Origin: Coemansia sp. RSA 487 | Lineage: Eukaryota > Kickxellomycota > Kickxellomycetes > Kickxellales > Kickxellaceae | NCBI GenBank assembly: GCA_027577595.1 | Contig: JANBRJ010000039.1 | Span: forward strand, 82,303-146,302 | Direction: 5' to 3' | DNA: 64,000 nt | Shown here: positions 17,270 to 27,706 of the stretch, piece after piece | Position numbering within the stretch: the first letter of the stretch is position 1 | Layout: each line of letters starts with the position of its first letter | Program-made: the position numbers and the translations under genes | The notes under the pieces: model-generated | What the model saw: the letters and a program-made list of their open reading frames with translations, nothing else | Database searches by the model: none | Told to the model about the DNA's origin: nothing

Positions 17270-20227
17270 ATGGTGAAAACAACAACCGAGCTGATCAGCA
17301 CAGCGTGCAGCCGCACGGCACATGCCCTCGACTGGTACGACGACTCGCTCATTGCGTTCGGAGCCGGAAACTTTGTCGCACTATACGATCCTTCCAACAC
17401 GATGAGCAAAAGAGGAATATCTGCCACGCTCCAGGGCCACACAAAGCGTGTCAATTGCGTGCAGTTTGCCCGCACCGTTGCCGGTGACACAGCCAGTGTC
17501 CTGGTATCGGGTTCAGCGGATTGCACGGCACGGATATGGCGCAGGTGCTCAGATCCTCAATCATGGGAATGCGCGGCCGTGCTGGATGGCCACAAGAACG
17601 CGGTTATCGCGGTAGCCACGATGCATCTGGCTCTGGACGGCGGCCTAACGGTTACTGTCACCGCAGGCACTGACGGGACACTACGCGTGTACGAGTACCA
17701 CGATATGTTTCCCACGGAAGGCAAGACAGGCGATGGCGTAGAGCACCTGTCGCCCACGCAGACAATTGACGTGGGAACCCGAAATGCACTGGCCGTTGCC
17801 CTTACCGTCATACCCGTCGGCGCAGGTGCTAGCAATGGGGCGCGTGCTATTGTGCTGGCCACAGGGAACACAGACAACAAGGTGCATGTGTACACGCGTG
17901 GCTCGGCGCCAGGCGACCCGTTTGCAAAGGCATTGTCCCTGTCGGGGCACGAGGACTGGGTCACCTCGTTATCGTTCTTGATGTTCCAGCCGAATGCTAG
18001 CTCCGATTCGTGGACCCGGAACGCCACGATTTCCCACTGGCAGCCAGGCGACGTTGTTCTGGCGTCGGGATCCGAGGACAAGTACATTCGCCTATGGCGG
18101 ATCCATCTTATCAGCAGCACCAGCAGTACCAGCACCAGCAGTATCGAAGGGGAGGATATGGAACAACGTGATGGGGGTTACGATGCCGGCAAGAAAGCAG
18201 CGCAAGCTGTGCTCGATGCGCTTACGGATTCGCTGCGCACCGGAACCAGCATAGAAGACGCAGCAAACAGCATTGCTGCCGGCGACGGACTGCTAGCCAA
18301 GTCGGGTGGAGGGACCAGCAGCGACAAGATGCAAGCGGCGCAGCTCAGCACGCGTGCCCACGTGATGACGACAACAGTAGGAACGATGCATAGGGTGCAC
18401 GCGGTGTCGCTAGACTCTGTTCTTATCGGCCACGACGGCTGGGTGCACTCCGTGGCATGGTCACAGGCGCGAAAGGAAAGCGGCGATGGATCGGTGGTTC
18501 TTGTAACCGCTTCGGGAGACGGTTCGATAATGGTGTGGATGCCCGACAAGGACGCTGGCGTGTGGTCATCGGTGGCACGGCTGGGCGAGGTCGGCGGCGC
18601 GGTGCTGGGGTTCCTTGGCGCGGTGATGGATCCAAGCGGCACGTCGATATGCGCATACGGGTACCACGGGTCGTTCCATTCGTGGACAAACCAGAGAAAT
18701 GCTCAAGACACGTCAGGTGCTCGTAGTAGCGATATGGCGATCTGGAAGCCGGTGCTGTCGCCGTCCGGCCACTTTGGATCCGTGCAGGACGTGTGCTGGG
18801 ATCCGCACGGAAGCTACATGCTTTCGGTGTCGCTGGACCAGACTACGCGCCTCTATGCGCCGTGGGTGGATGTCGAGCGGAAGGGCACGCCGGAAGAGCG
18901 GCGGATAAGCAAGGGGTGGCACGAGATTGCGCGGCCGCAGATCCACGGATACGACATGCGCTGCGCTGCATTTGTCTCAGCATTCCAGTACGTTTCGGGG
19001 GCCGACGAAAAGGTGGTGCGGGTGTTCCAGGCGACGCAGCAGTTTGTGTCGTCGTGGCGAGCGACTGCTGGCGTCGACAGCGTGCCAGAGTCGATTGACG
19101 GAGAGAGCCAGAAGCTTTCTGTTGGTGCAGCGCTGCCGGTACTGGGGCTGTCGAACAAGGCGGTTGAGGAGACGCAGGTGCAAGCGTTGCTGGATGCAAC
19201 CAGCAACAGCGAGGGCATGAACGACACGTACCAGGTGCGCCAGACGCACACGGATGTGGTAGCGTCGGCAACCATTGCGCGTGCGCAGCGCGAGAACCAG
19301 GGCCCGCCGCTGGAGGAGGATCTGCTGCGCCATACGCTCTGGCCCGAAGTCGACAAGCTGTACGGCCACCCGTACGAGATCTTCTCTGTAGCTGCAGCAC
19401 ACGCGGGCGACTGGGTTGCAGCGGCGTGCAAGGCGACGTCGGAGCGCTTTGCGGGGATCCGCCTGTACTCCACGCGCACGTGGCAACCGCCGGTGATCCG
19501 CACAAAGGGCGACGAAGCAACCGGCGTTGCAGCACCGCTGGCAGCCCACAGCCTGACGATCACCAGGATCCGCTTCAGCCCGCCATCGCCAGACGCTGAT
19601 AAGTATCTTTTGAGCGTAAGCAGAGATCGCTCGTGGGCATTATACGAGCGGACACCTGCAGATCCAGATCAGCGATCCGACGGAACCGAGGTCTATGGCC
19701 AGCCGACCGGCCCGTACCGCCTTGTCCGGCGCCAGCAAAAGGCGCACATGCGCATCATCTGGGATGCCGCGTGGTCGCCAGACGCACGCTTCTTTGCCAC
19801 AGCATCGCGGGACAAGACCGTCAAGCTGTGGCCGCTACCAACAGCTACCAACCAAGACCAGACGGAAGAAGATGCAGCAGCCAGGAAGCCCGTGGCGCTG
19901 GCGTTCCCAGAGGCAGTCACGGCCATCGACTTTCTGCCATCGTTGGTAAGCGGGGCTTCTGGGTCGACCGAGTACGTGCTTGCGGCGGCACTGGAGAGCG
20001 GCCGCATCTTTGTGCTTGTGGGCACATGCGGAGCCGATGGTGCTGGCGGGGTACCGACGGCGTGGAAACCGTCGGAGGTGGCACGCTCCGAGACGCACAT
20101 TGCAATGGTGCAGCGCCTGGCGTGGCGGCCTCGGCCTGCTCATGGCACGTCGACAACCGAGCGGTCGTGGCAGCTGGCCAGTGCAAGCGACGACCAGACC
20201 GTGCGCATCATCACCGTTGATCTGTGA
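17270..20227 (+). CDS. ELP2: Elongator complex protein 2 (985 aa, WD40)
   Basis: Elp2 is the double WD40-propeller subunit of Elongator, which modifies wobble uridines of tRNAs. Many WD units are visible (SGSADCTARIW, SGSEDKYIRLWR, TASGDGSIMVW, SVSLDQTTRLY, TASRDKTVKLW, SASDDQTVRI). Diagnostic for Elp2 rather than other WD proteins is the block WHEIARPQIHGYDMRC followed by FVSGADEKVVRVF, as well as the SGHFGSVQDVCWDP stretch before it. I use the ATG at 17270; the ORF extends upstream only by a non-ATG codon. The length exceeds yeast and human Elp2 (about 790-830 aa), with inserts after the fourth repeat (a Ser/Thr/Glu linker) and around residues 610-680. Coding DNA is more GC-rich than the surrounding intergenic DNA. 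No intron. Confidence 0.95.
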   Translation: MVKTTTELISTACSRTAHALDWYDDSLIAFGAGNFVALYDPSNTMSKRGISATLQGHTKRVNCVQFARTVAGDTASVLVSGSADCTARIWRRCSDPQSWECAAVLDGHKNAVIAVATMHLALDGGLTVTVTAGTDGTLRVYEYHDMFPTEGKTGDGVEHLSPTQTIDVGTRNALAVALTVIPVGAGASNGARAIVLATGNTDNKVHVYTRGSAPGDPFAKALSLSGHEDWVTSLSFLMFQPNASSDSWTRNATISHWQPGDVVLASGSEDKYIRLWRIHLISSTSSTSTSSIEGEDMEQRDGGYDAGKKAAQAVLDALTDSLRTGTSIEDAANSIAAGDGLLAKSGGGTSSDKMQAAQLSTRAHVMTTTVGTMHRVHAVSLDSVLIGHDGWVHSVAWSQARKESGDGSVVLVTASGDGSIMVWMPDKDAGVWSSVARLGEVGGAVLGFLGAVMDPSGTSICAYGYHGSFHSWTNQRNAQDTSGARSSDMAIWKPVLSPSGHFGSVQDVCWDPHGSYMLSVSLDQTTRLYAPWVDVERKGTPEERRISKGWHEIARPQIHGYDMRCAAFVSAFQYVSGADEKVVRVFQATQQFVSSWRATAGVDSVPESIDGESQKLSVGAALPVLGLSNKAVEETQVQALLDATSNSEGMNDTYQVRQTHTDVVASATIARAQRENQGPPLEEDLLRHTLWPEVDKLYGHPYEIFSVAAAHAGDWVAAACKATSERFAGIRLYSTRTWQPPVIRTKGDEATGVAAPLAAHSLTITRIRFSPPSPDADKYLLSVSRDRSWALYERTPADPDQRSDGTEVYGQPTGPYRLVRRQQKAHMRIIWDAAWSPDARFFATASRDKTVKLWPLPTATNQDQTEEDAAARKPVALAFPEAVTAIDFLPSLVSGASGSTEYVLAAALESGRIFVLVGTCGADGAGGVPTAWKPSEVARSETHIAMVQRLAWRPRPAHGTSTTERSWQLASASDDQTVRIITVDL

Positions 20228-20436
20228 AGACCACCGCGCTATATTATGCTGGTAGTGTTTTCGGCCTTTGAACAATAAATGGTTGTTGGCAAACAATAAA
20301 CTTGAATTCAAAACCACATCCATCCCCTTTTGCTTTTTCCTTTGCTTTCATTGACTGCTGTCTCTCCTATCTTATGAACTCTAATGCATGCTCTCTTTTT
20401 CAAAACCGCCTGTTTGAATTTCGCCCGCTCATCCGT

Positions 20437-20479
20437 TTTTCTTCTTCTTCCTCTTCTTCTTCGTCTTCTTCGTCTTCCA
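20437..20479. repeat. TTC/TCT pyrimidine microsatellite in Sys1 5' leader
   Basis: A run of TTC and TCT triplets lies about 45 bp before the Sys1 ATG, between the two same-strand genes Elp2 and Sys1. It is probably a leader or promoter poly-pyrimidine tract. Confidence 0.8.
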
Positions 20480-20521
20480 TAAAAGCTCTATTTTTTATCT
20501 CGGTTCGCAGAAAATCCTTAG

Positions 20522-21463
20522 ATGCCTGAATACTCGACGTTCCGCAAGACAACGTGGGACCCGGTAATAATATTGTCGCAGATAGCCACGGTACAATGCT
20601 TTGGGTACAGCACATTCAGCTTCGCAATGGTGGTTGGCAGCCTGTTCAGCAGCGTGCAGCTAAGCCCGCGGCTCCTGTTTGACAGCCGGATGGCGCGCAG
20701 CGACACGGTGGAGGGCTGGGCGGTGGGGCTGGGACTTGTCTTGATGGGTGTTGCCAACATTGTTCCCCTGGTGTACATGGTTGAGCGGTCGCGGCTGTGC
20801 ATCGACTTCTCTGTCACCTTCACCGCCATCCATGTGATCCTCGTGTGGTGGCATATGGGCGATCCACCGACGACGCTGTTCTGGTGGCTGTGCGTGGCCG
20901 TGGCTGGCGCCGTCATGGCGTTTGGCGGGAGGGCGGCGTGCTTGCGCAGGGAGATGCTGCCAATTGCAATCAGGAGCTTCATGCCCAACCATCCGGCTGA
21001 GCGCCAGCAGACCGGCGCTGGCGTCGAGGAGCACGAGCTGGAGTCTGTGTATCCACAGAACACGCATAGAGACACACCGGACATCGCGCCGCAGACTGTC
21101 CGCCGCGACACTGCCAGCCAGGGCGGCGAGGTGCTGTTCGACCGCGCCCACGCCGATGGCAGCTCTGATGAGTCGGGCGGCATGATCAGCGCCGAACCCA
21201 TGCCCATCAGAAGAGGCGTGCATGACTCGGCTTCGAAGCTAACTAATAACAGCGGCGATGATGACGACGGGTGGGGGGTGGATAGCTGGGACGGGGACGA
21301 GGACGAGGACGACAAGGACGACGACAACGACAACAGCACCACAAGTAAACCCAGTGGCGCGCAGCGACTTCCTCTTGCTGCTACACCCACGCAGGGCTCT
21401 GCACCGCCTAGTCGGGCGGGAACGCCATTGACACCACGGTCCAAGGGAGCAAAGGACGACTAA
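20522..21463 (+). CDS. SYS1: Sys1-family Golgi membrane protein with long acidic tail (313 aa)
   Basis: Sys1 is a four-span trans-Golgi protein that recruits the Arl3/ARFRP1 GTPase and so promotes Golgi membrane traffic. The N-terminal 150 residues match: TWDPVIILSQIATVQ, then hydrophobic spans at about 12-42, 66-87, 93-110 and 117-137, with the VERSRLCIDFSVT segment between spans 2 and 3. Animal and yeast Sys1 are about 150-200 residues. Here a hydrophilic tail of some 165 residues follows, Ser/Thr-rich and ending in a strongly acidic Asp/Glu run (about residues 247-270). The tail probably faces the cytosol and its role is unknown. Intronless. Confidence 0.88.
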   Translation: MPEYSTFRKTTWDPVIILSQIATVQCFGYSTFSFAMVVGSLFSSVQLSPRLLFDSRMARSDTVEGWAVGLGLVLMGVANIVPLVYMVERSRLCIDFSVTFTAIHVILVWWHMGDPPTTLFWWLCVAVAGAVMAFGGRAACLRREMLPIAIRSFMPNHPAERQQTGAGVEEHELESVYPQNTHRDTPDIAPQTVRRDTASQGGEVLFDRAHADGSSDESGGMISAEPMPIRRGVHDSASKLTNNSGDDDDGWGVDSWDGDEDEDDKDDDNDNSTTSKPSGAQRLPLAATPTQGSAPPSRAGTPLTPRSKGAKDD

Positions 21464-21607
21464 AAAAAGGCAACCCCGGTCTTGCATGCAGTTTTCGAGT
21501 TCCGTTTTACACTCAGCTGGCTTATTTAAAAAAGATGTAATTTACTTCAAGTAGAAACCAAAAAAGACCTATTTGGAAGAAAAAAGAGGGACATATTCAT
21601 CTTCAGC

Positions 21608-23005
21608 TCAGAGCTTGGCAATGATGGCGTCGGTGAACTGCGTGTTGGAGGCTTTGCCGCCCAGATCGGCAGTGATGGCCTTGCCCTCGGCGATGGTCGA
21701 GAGCGCCGCCTTCTCGATGCTGTCGGCGTGCGATGTAAGGTTCATGTGGCGGAGCATCATGCATGACGAGAGAAGCAGCGCAGTGGGGTTTGCCTTGTCC
21801 TGGCCAGCAATGTCGGGGCCGGTTCCATGTACCGACTCAAATATCGACGCATCGCGCCCGATGTTGCCGGACGGCGTCAGCCCAAGCCCGCCGATCAGCC
21901 CGGCGCACATGTCAGACAGAATGTCACCATACAGGTTGGGCATCACCATCACCGTGTTGGCGTACTGCGCAGGGTCCTGCACGATCTGCAGACACGCACG
22001 GTCCAGCAGAACCTCGTCGAACTGCACACCGGGGTACTCCTTGGCCACCTCCTGGCACGCCTGCAGGAACAGCCCGTCAGACAGCTTCATGATGTTTGCT
22101 TTGTGCACCGCGGTGACGTGGTTGCGCCCGGTGGCTATCGCATGCGCAAACGCAAACCGCGCCACGCGCTCCGACGCTGGCCTGGTAATCAGCTTGATGC
22201 TCTGCATCACGCCGCCCACCACCTCGTGCTCAATCCCAGAGTACTCTCCCTCGGTGTTCTCGCGGATCAGCACCGTGTCGACGTTGTCGTAGTGCGTGGC
22301 AAACCCTGGCACCGACTTGCACGGCCGCACGTTGGCGTACAAGTTGAATGTCCGCCGCAGCGTCAGGTTCAGCGACACATGGCCCTTTCCGATCGGTGTT
22401 GCCAGCGGTCCCTTCAGCGCGATCTTGGTGCGCAGGATCGAGTGCAGCGCCTCGTCCGGAATCACCGTCTTGCCGTCGCGCAGCACCGGTGTCACATCCA
22501 CAGACTCCCACTCGATTGGCACCTTTGCCGCCGAGAAGATCCGCTCCACCGACTTTGAAATCTCAGGTCCGATTCCGTCGCCTGGGATGAGAGTCACCTC
22601 GTAGTTTCCATTGCTGTTCTTTTGGCTCTTGTACTGCCCGACGGCTGACTGTGGCTGGGCCGCCGATGCCATGCTGCGGGAGCCAATGCTGCTGATCTAC
22701 AACATAAAAGATATGGTGTTGTCTGCAAGCGAAGCTGCTCAGGAGAATTAGTACTCTTTCAGACTAGCACTCAGCTAACACAGAGGCGCCGTTGGTTGCG
22801 AGAACCAGCCTCTTACACGGTGGAGAGAACCCAATATCTCTAGGTAGATATAAATATATAAGCGTGCAAGGTCTAGCCACGCTTAACCAACAAACACGTC
22901 ATATGAATGTAGAATTGCAAACTAAATGCACCACCTTTTGGCAATAAGAAAAGTAAACCCCCTTACCTGGCTATTTGCGAATGCGCGGCGAGTAAGCTTG
23001 AACAT
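21608..23005 (-). CDS. IDH2: Mitochondrial NAD-dependent isocitrate dehydrogenase, catalytic-type subunit (375 aa, one intron)
   Basis: Oxidative decarboxylation of isocitrate to 2-oxoglutarate in the TCA cycle. The main exon (21608-22696) contains [21 protein letters not shown], the substrate-binding [18 protein letters not shown] region, [13 protein letters not shown], and the Mg-binding NLYGDILSD stretch. [10 protein letters not shown] rather than REQTEGEYSS points to the catalytic subunit (yeast Idh2, animal alpha). The ATG at 22672 is internal: the frame continues upstream to TAG|ATC (22696/22697), and a 13-codon first exon, [13 protein letters not shown] (22967-23005), ends at GTAAGG. 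The 270-bp intron has a perfect TACTAAT branch site (22747-22753, minus strand). The joined N-terminus is a basic, Ser/Ala-rich mitochondrial presequence, which the ORF alone lacks. Confidence 0.93.
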
Positions 23006-23562
23006 TCTCTTCTATTCTGTCAATTCGGTGCCTTTATAAGAATACAAGCAAATACTAATATATAAAAAAGGATAAAGTGCTGTGATATAAAGGAAGAAAG
23101 GGTGGACAAAAAGAGTAAAGTGCAAAGTGGTGATAAGTAAAGTCCGTCTGACGAAAAAAAAACTACAGTTGAGAAAGGCTGATAAGAATGGCGATGATGG
23201 CTGGAACCAAAAAAGGAGAAAAATCCGGGAGTGGTTCGACTTCTCCGAGAGATAAGGCATTTCTTACCTTTTTCTCTTGTTGGGTTGCTTTTGCTTTGCC
23301 CTTGCGGAGAAGCCGCAACGGCCCAACAATATGTGCTTTACTTTTTTGGTAAGGAAGGAGACAACAGCAGCAACAACGACAAAACGTGCAAGGTACTGGG
23401 CTCTCAGTTAGCAAGCCCTTACACACCTAGGGCTCTCCAGCTTATGAACACCCCCATCACACTTCAGCAGGAAACATTTGATAAAAGAGATGGATAATCA
23501 ATTAAGGATATATTCAACGACTAACGACTAACGTAAGCTAAACACACAGCCCGCGCACTAGG
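23006..23562. other. Intergenic region Idh / bZIP
   Basis: No gene is seen. The part next to Idh is A/T-rich with TATAAAAAAG around 23060, a likely TATA region for the minus-strand Idh gene. The rest probably holds the 3' end of the bZIP transcript. Confidence 0.4.
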
Positions 23563-24729
23563 CTATAACCTTCTAGCCTTCTTGGGTGCCGGCCCATCAG
23601 ACACTGGTGCTGGAGCTATAGCAAGCTGTTGCCGCTGACTCGAAGAGAGAGACGATTGCGCTGTTGCTGCTGCTTCTGAATCTGCAAGGTCGAATCCGTT
23701 AGGGTGGTGGCAAGGGCAGTGTATTTTGTCCAACGCATTAGGATCCTTCTCGGTAATAAGCGACTTTAGCCAGCGTGTCTCAATCTCAAGCTCCTGCACC
23801 CGCTTCTCCAGCGCCTCTGCCTTGGCCGTCATCTCGCGCGCATTCTGCTCAAGCGCCTGCTCTCTCATCTTCTTCTTCACCCGGAACCTTGCCGATGCCG
23901 CTGTGTTGCGTCTGCGCTTGTCTGCCACAGCAGTGCGCTGGCGCTCGTCATTGTCATCCAGGTCTTGCTCAGCTTCAGCACCCTCCACACTCTCATCTCT
24001 CCGAGCTGCGCTGCCTTCATAAGAAGAGGTTGACTGAGTAGCAGATGTTGGTGGTGGTGCTGATTTGTCTTTAGGAGGGACATGGCCAAAGATGCTGGAG
24101 GGTACAGCACTGCCCTTTGGCAGGATGGTTGGTTGATGGAACTGGCGAGATGGCGCAGGCGCAATAGCCGCGTGCTTCGACTGCCGCCTAGTGACTTCTG
24201 CTAACCTGTTTGCTGCTGTACTTTCCTGTTGCTGCTGTTGCTGGCGGGGCAAAGACATGAGTGGAAGCATAGGCACACCATTAATAATTATTGTAGATTG
24301 CTGTCCCTGCTGCTGCTGTTGGCTGTGGTAGCTGTGCTGTGAGGAAGAGCTATCTTGAGATGTGATGGCGCTCAGAAAGTCTGCAGCCGAAGTGCCACTA
24401 CCCACCATAAATTCAAGAGGGTCTGCTGTCTGGGCAGTCGTTGATTGCGAGGCCAAGTGCACCCCGCTGGTGCTCTGCTGCGACTGTCCCAAGGACATGA
24501 GACCCCAGGCGTCTGTTGGTATGCTTGGCGAGACCATGGTAGTGGCTGTCGAGGACGTGGAAGTGCGTTTTATTATATCCTTCTGGTCCTCGTTTATGGG
24601 TTCGAGCTGGAACTGGGCATTGCCCCAAAGCGCCAGCTCTTCTTGGAGTTCTTGTGAGCTCAGCATTGGGGTTTGCGGTGTGTCAGGGTTAAGACGAAAG
24701 AGTTGGTTCCACGCGCTGTAATCTGACAT
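23563..24729 (-). CDS. bZIP transcription factor, Cys-3/MetR-like (388 aa)
   Basis: Nuclear DNA-binding factor. The basic region at about residues 271-290 (KRRRNTAASARFRVKKK) leads into a leucine zipper (about 293-325) and then WLKSLITEK. This block is very close to Neurospora Cys-3, the activator of sulfur-acquisition genes (RRNTAASARFRVKKK and the ENRWLK-type zipper end), so control of sulfur/methionine metabolism is the likely role, by family. The N-terminal 270 residues are Ser/Gln/Thr-rich with several Gln runs and the LNPDTPQTPMLSSQELQEELALWG segment, a plausible activation region. A Cys/His cluster HCPCHHP (about 337-343) follows the zipper, and a PKKARRL tail ends the protein. Intronless. 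Confidence 0.92.
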   Translation of the reverse strand: MSDYSAWNQLFRLNPDTPQTPMLSSQELQEELALWGNAQFQLEPINEDQKDIIKRTSTSSTATTMVSPSIPTDAWGLMSLGQSQQSTSGVHLASQSTTAQTADPLEFMVGSGTSAADFLSAITSQDSSSSQHSYHSQQQQQGQQSTIIINGVPMLPLMSLPRQQQQQQESTAANRLAEVTRRQSKHAAIAPAPSRQFHQPTILPKGSAVPSSIFGHVPPKDKSAPPPTSATQSTSSYEGSAARRDESVEGAEAEQDLDDNDERQRTAVADKRRRNTAASARFRVKKKMREQALEQNAREMTAKAEALEKRVQELEIETRWLKSLITEKDPNALDKIHCPCHHPNGFDLADSEAAATAQSSLSSSQRQQLAIAPAPVSDGPAPKKARRL

Positions 24730-27031
24730 TTAGCGGACAGTTGTGGTTACAGAAGCTACAGCGCCTACTTTCTATGAGCTGAAACCAAACAAAAAGAAGC
24801 AAAGGACCCAGTCTAAAACCGGTATACTTCTGCAAACAAGAAAAAAAAAAGAAAGGGAGAAAGTAAGCGCAAAGAAGAAGTAGCAGATGGTATATGCTGT
24901 TTCTTACTTCAAAAGAGCTGGTGACTAAAGCAAAGGATAGACCTATAAATAAAATGAAACTTTTTAAAAGGCGTGAATTTGAACTAAAGCTGAACAATTC
25001 AAAGCAATAAGCTATAAAAATAGTGGGGAAAAGGTAGAGCGAAAAAGGGCGATTTAGTTGGGGGGGAAGAGGGGGAAAAACAGTCCGTATTAATACAAAA
25101 ACAGATTGAGAGGGGTACCAAAAAAGTTATCCATGTTCTGGCTTGGCTTGTTCACTCACACTTTTCGTGTGATAAAGTGAAAGTGCGCTAAAAAATAGCA
25201 TTTGATCGTCACATCCGGCATGAAAGCTTTTTTTCGCGCTTATCTCTCTTCTACTGTGTTTTGTCTGACAAATTGAGCACGGGTCTCGCAGCTCTCATTG
25301 GCCAAAGCGCCAGGGCAGCTGAAAATGCCCCCTATACCGAATGCTGGTTGCGGCTGTTGGTTGGCGGGATTCTCCCCCACTCTCTTATATGTGTGAACAA
25401 CATTTACTCAATTACTAATGTAATACTGATGAAAATACAAATAAACCAGTGCGTGGTATCGATCTGGATTTGCATTAAAACGGCCAGCGTTGTTGACTTT
25501 CGCTTTCTTGTTAGTGAATCCACATCCAAGCTCTTTCCTTTGCAACTTCGTTTTGTCTTTACAGAGCAATTGGCAGCGACAAATGCCCAACAGGCTCTTC
25601 AAAGATGTGTTTTGACTGCAAAGCACCCCTCATGCTAACCGGCTGCTTCAAAGCGAAGCAAAGAATGCTTGCAACATTTCGAGCTGGTGCTAACGAAAAC
25701 AATACCATTCATATATATTGCATGGGCATGCTTGGAAGTGCAGCTACTAATCATAAGCCAACCAAAAAGCCACCACATCGTTTCGCTTACTCTCATTCGC
25801 CAGCTTGTCCCGAACAAAACAGAACTATCATGATGTCTACAAGAACAAGCAAGATTGTATGAAAAGCACAAGGGTTTCTGCGCTACTGTTTGAAGTTTGC
25901 ACTGGTATCAGAACCAAGTTTGTTTCAATTTAGAAAGTAACGCAAGATGCAATAGAATATACATGGTGTTGCTTGGCAGCAATCCCAGAAACAGACACCC
26001 AGTATTCTTTTTTTAATGGCCCGTGTTTGCAGCTGTAGTTCCTTTTAAAAAAGAAAGCAGTAGCATTTCGCCCTGGGAAGATGTTTCTACGCTTGCATGT
26101 GCAGATTGCGCCATTGATTTCGTTTTCGCGTCATTTGCCCCTTCCTCCCTAGATTTCTCGAATCTGTGCTGATTTTGTTTACAAGCTGAATGGGCCCTAG
26201 CACTCATTGACTTTTTATTTCCTGCTGTTTAGTATTGCGCAACACCCAGATATTTGCACCTCAACATATGTATGTTCTCTCCTCATGTGTACTTTGAACG
26301 ATTTTTTTAATTTATGCGATGCTTGACTTTGGTGGAAGCTTTCATTTAGCGCCACATGCACATTATGCTGTCCGCTGGCAAAAAGATCCCGTGCCATCAT
26401 GTCTCGTCCGCTCAAAGCAGCCTCATCCTTGGATGCACTGCTTACTATTGAAGAGGCAAAATGAGATGACAGCAAAGGAGATTGCTCATATAAGATCAAA
26501 ATAGCATGTCAGTGAGTCTAAGAATCAACTTCCTTTGTCACGAATAGTTTTTAGGCTCAAAGTGGCGAATACCTTATCATAAATACTGGCGCTGTTTGGC
26601 AATTAAATACTACATACATGATCAAGGGCTGAATTAACCTCTGCCACGCCAAAAAAATCGATAATACTGCTAGAAAAGTGGTGCATTAGGCTTGTGAAAG
26701 GATCGGCTGCGATTCTGGACGCCTTCAGCTGTGCAATCGATTCGGGGAAAACCATTTTTGGATTGCAAAAGGCTTTGATCTTCAAACCATCTTTTCAGCC
26801 GATATCACTGGCAGGAAAAGGGGTGATGATAGTATTTATATTTACTCCGCTTTGTATGGCCAGAAAAATCCGTGCATTTCCTTTCTTTTTTATACTCGCT
26901 TTTCTTTTAATTTACAGCTCTATTTTTACTCATTTGCAATTCCAGCATACCTTGTTTCTTTCCTTATACACGTAAAATACAACTTGCTTGTTTTCTTTAG
27001 CAACAGACTATTATTGCTTTTCTGATTCGAA
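24730..27031. other. Gene-free interval, 2.3 kb
   Basis: No credible gene; ORFs reach at most 125 codons and show no domain. A-runs lie at about 24840-24850 and a G-rich patch at about 25058-25075. The interval is the shared upstream region of the divergent bZIP (-) and universal-stress-protein (+) genes. C/T-rich leader sequence lies at 26880-26960. Confidence 0.45.
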
Positions 27032-27706
27032 ATGGGCGAAAAAGGTATTCCAATTCCAAACAAAGTAAAGAGCGACGTGCATATGGAAGAAGAAGACGAC
27101 GATCTGTCTGTTCTTCTGTCGCGTAGTGCTCCCAGGATTGAAAGGCACAAAACTGTGGTGCCAATACACAAGGATGATGTCGAGTACTCGGACTTTGATC
27201 GTGCAATAGTCATAGCCATCGACGAGAGCTCCAACAGCGACACCGTGGTCAGCTGGGCCGCCGATCGTGTCCTGCGTCGGAGGAAAGATCTGGTAGTGCT
27301 TGTCAACGTACAGCCCGAATCAAAGGCTTGGAAGGCGGCTGTCGCTGACACTGCCCGTGAGAATAAGAGGCCCTCTCAGAAGATAAGCGAGAATTCTGCG
27401 CAGCGGCCATCGCAGATCGACGAAGAGGCAAAGGAGTGTTGTCGCAAGATTCTTTCGCCATATGCTGAGAGGCTTCAGAGAGACGGGTTTGTTGTCAAGG
27501 GTATCTGCTTGATCGGAAACCCAAAGGAGGTGCTCGTTGCCAGCTCAAATATAAAAAAACCCACAATGATCATCATGGGGACACATGGGCGCGGAACAGT
27601 CAAGCGGTATCTGATGGGAAGCGTAGCAGAGTATGTTCTGCACCACAGCACAATCCCGGTACTCATAGTTCCCAACGGCACGCCAAAGCCCATCGACAGC
27701 GAATGA
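27032..27706 (+). CDS. Universal stress protein A family (224 aa)
   Basis: Single USP domain on a 50-residue acidic N-terminal extension. The domain begins FDRAIVIAIDES (residue 56) and ends with the ATP-binding signature G183-x2-G186-x9-G196-S197, then TIPVLIVP. With this motif intact the protein is expected to bind ATP. Fungal USPs are often phosphorylated and stress-linked, but their biochemical role is poorly known. A Ser/Gln-rich insert lies at about 113-130, in the usual place between strand 2 and helix 2. Intronless. Confidence 0.92.
   Translation: MGEKGIPIPNKVKSDVHMEEEDDDLSVLLSRSAPRIERHKTVVPIHKDDVEYSDFDRAIVIAIDESSNSDTVVSWAADRVLRRRKDLVVLVNVQPESKAWKAAVADTARENKRPSQKISENSAQRPSQIDEEAKECCRKILSPYAERLQRDGFVVKGICLIGNPKEVLVASSNIKKPTMIIMGTHGRGTVKRYLMGSVAEYVLHHSTIPVLIVPNGTPKPIDSE

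Noticed and set aside
18843-19563. Long minus-strand ORFs inside Elp2 (190-236 codons)
   Set aside because: GC-rich antisense shadows of the clearly homologous Elp2 coding strand.
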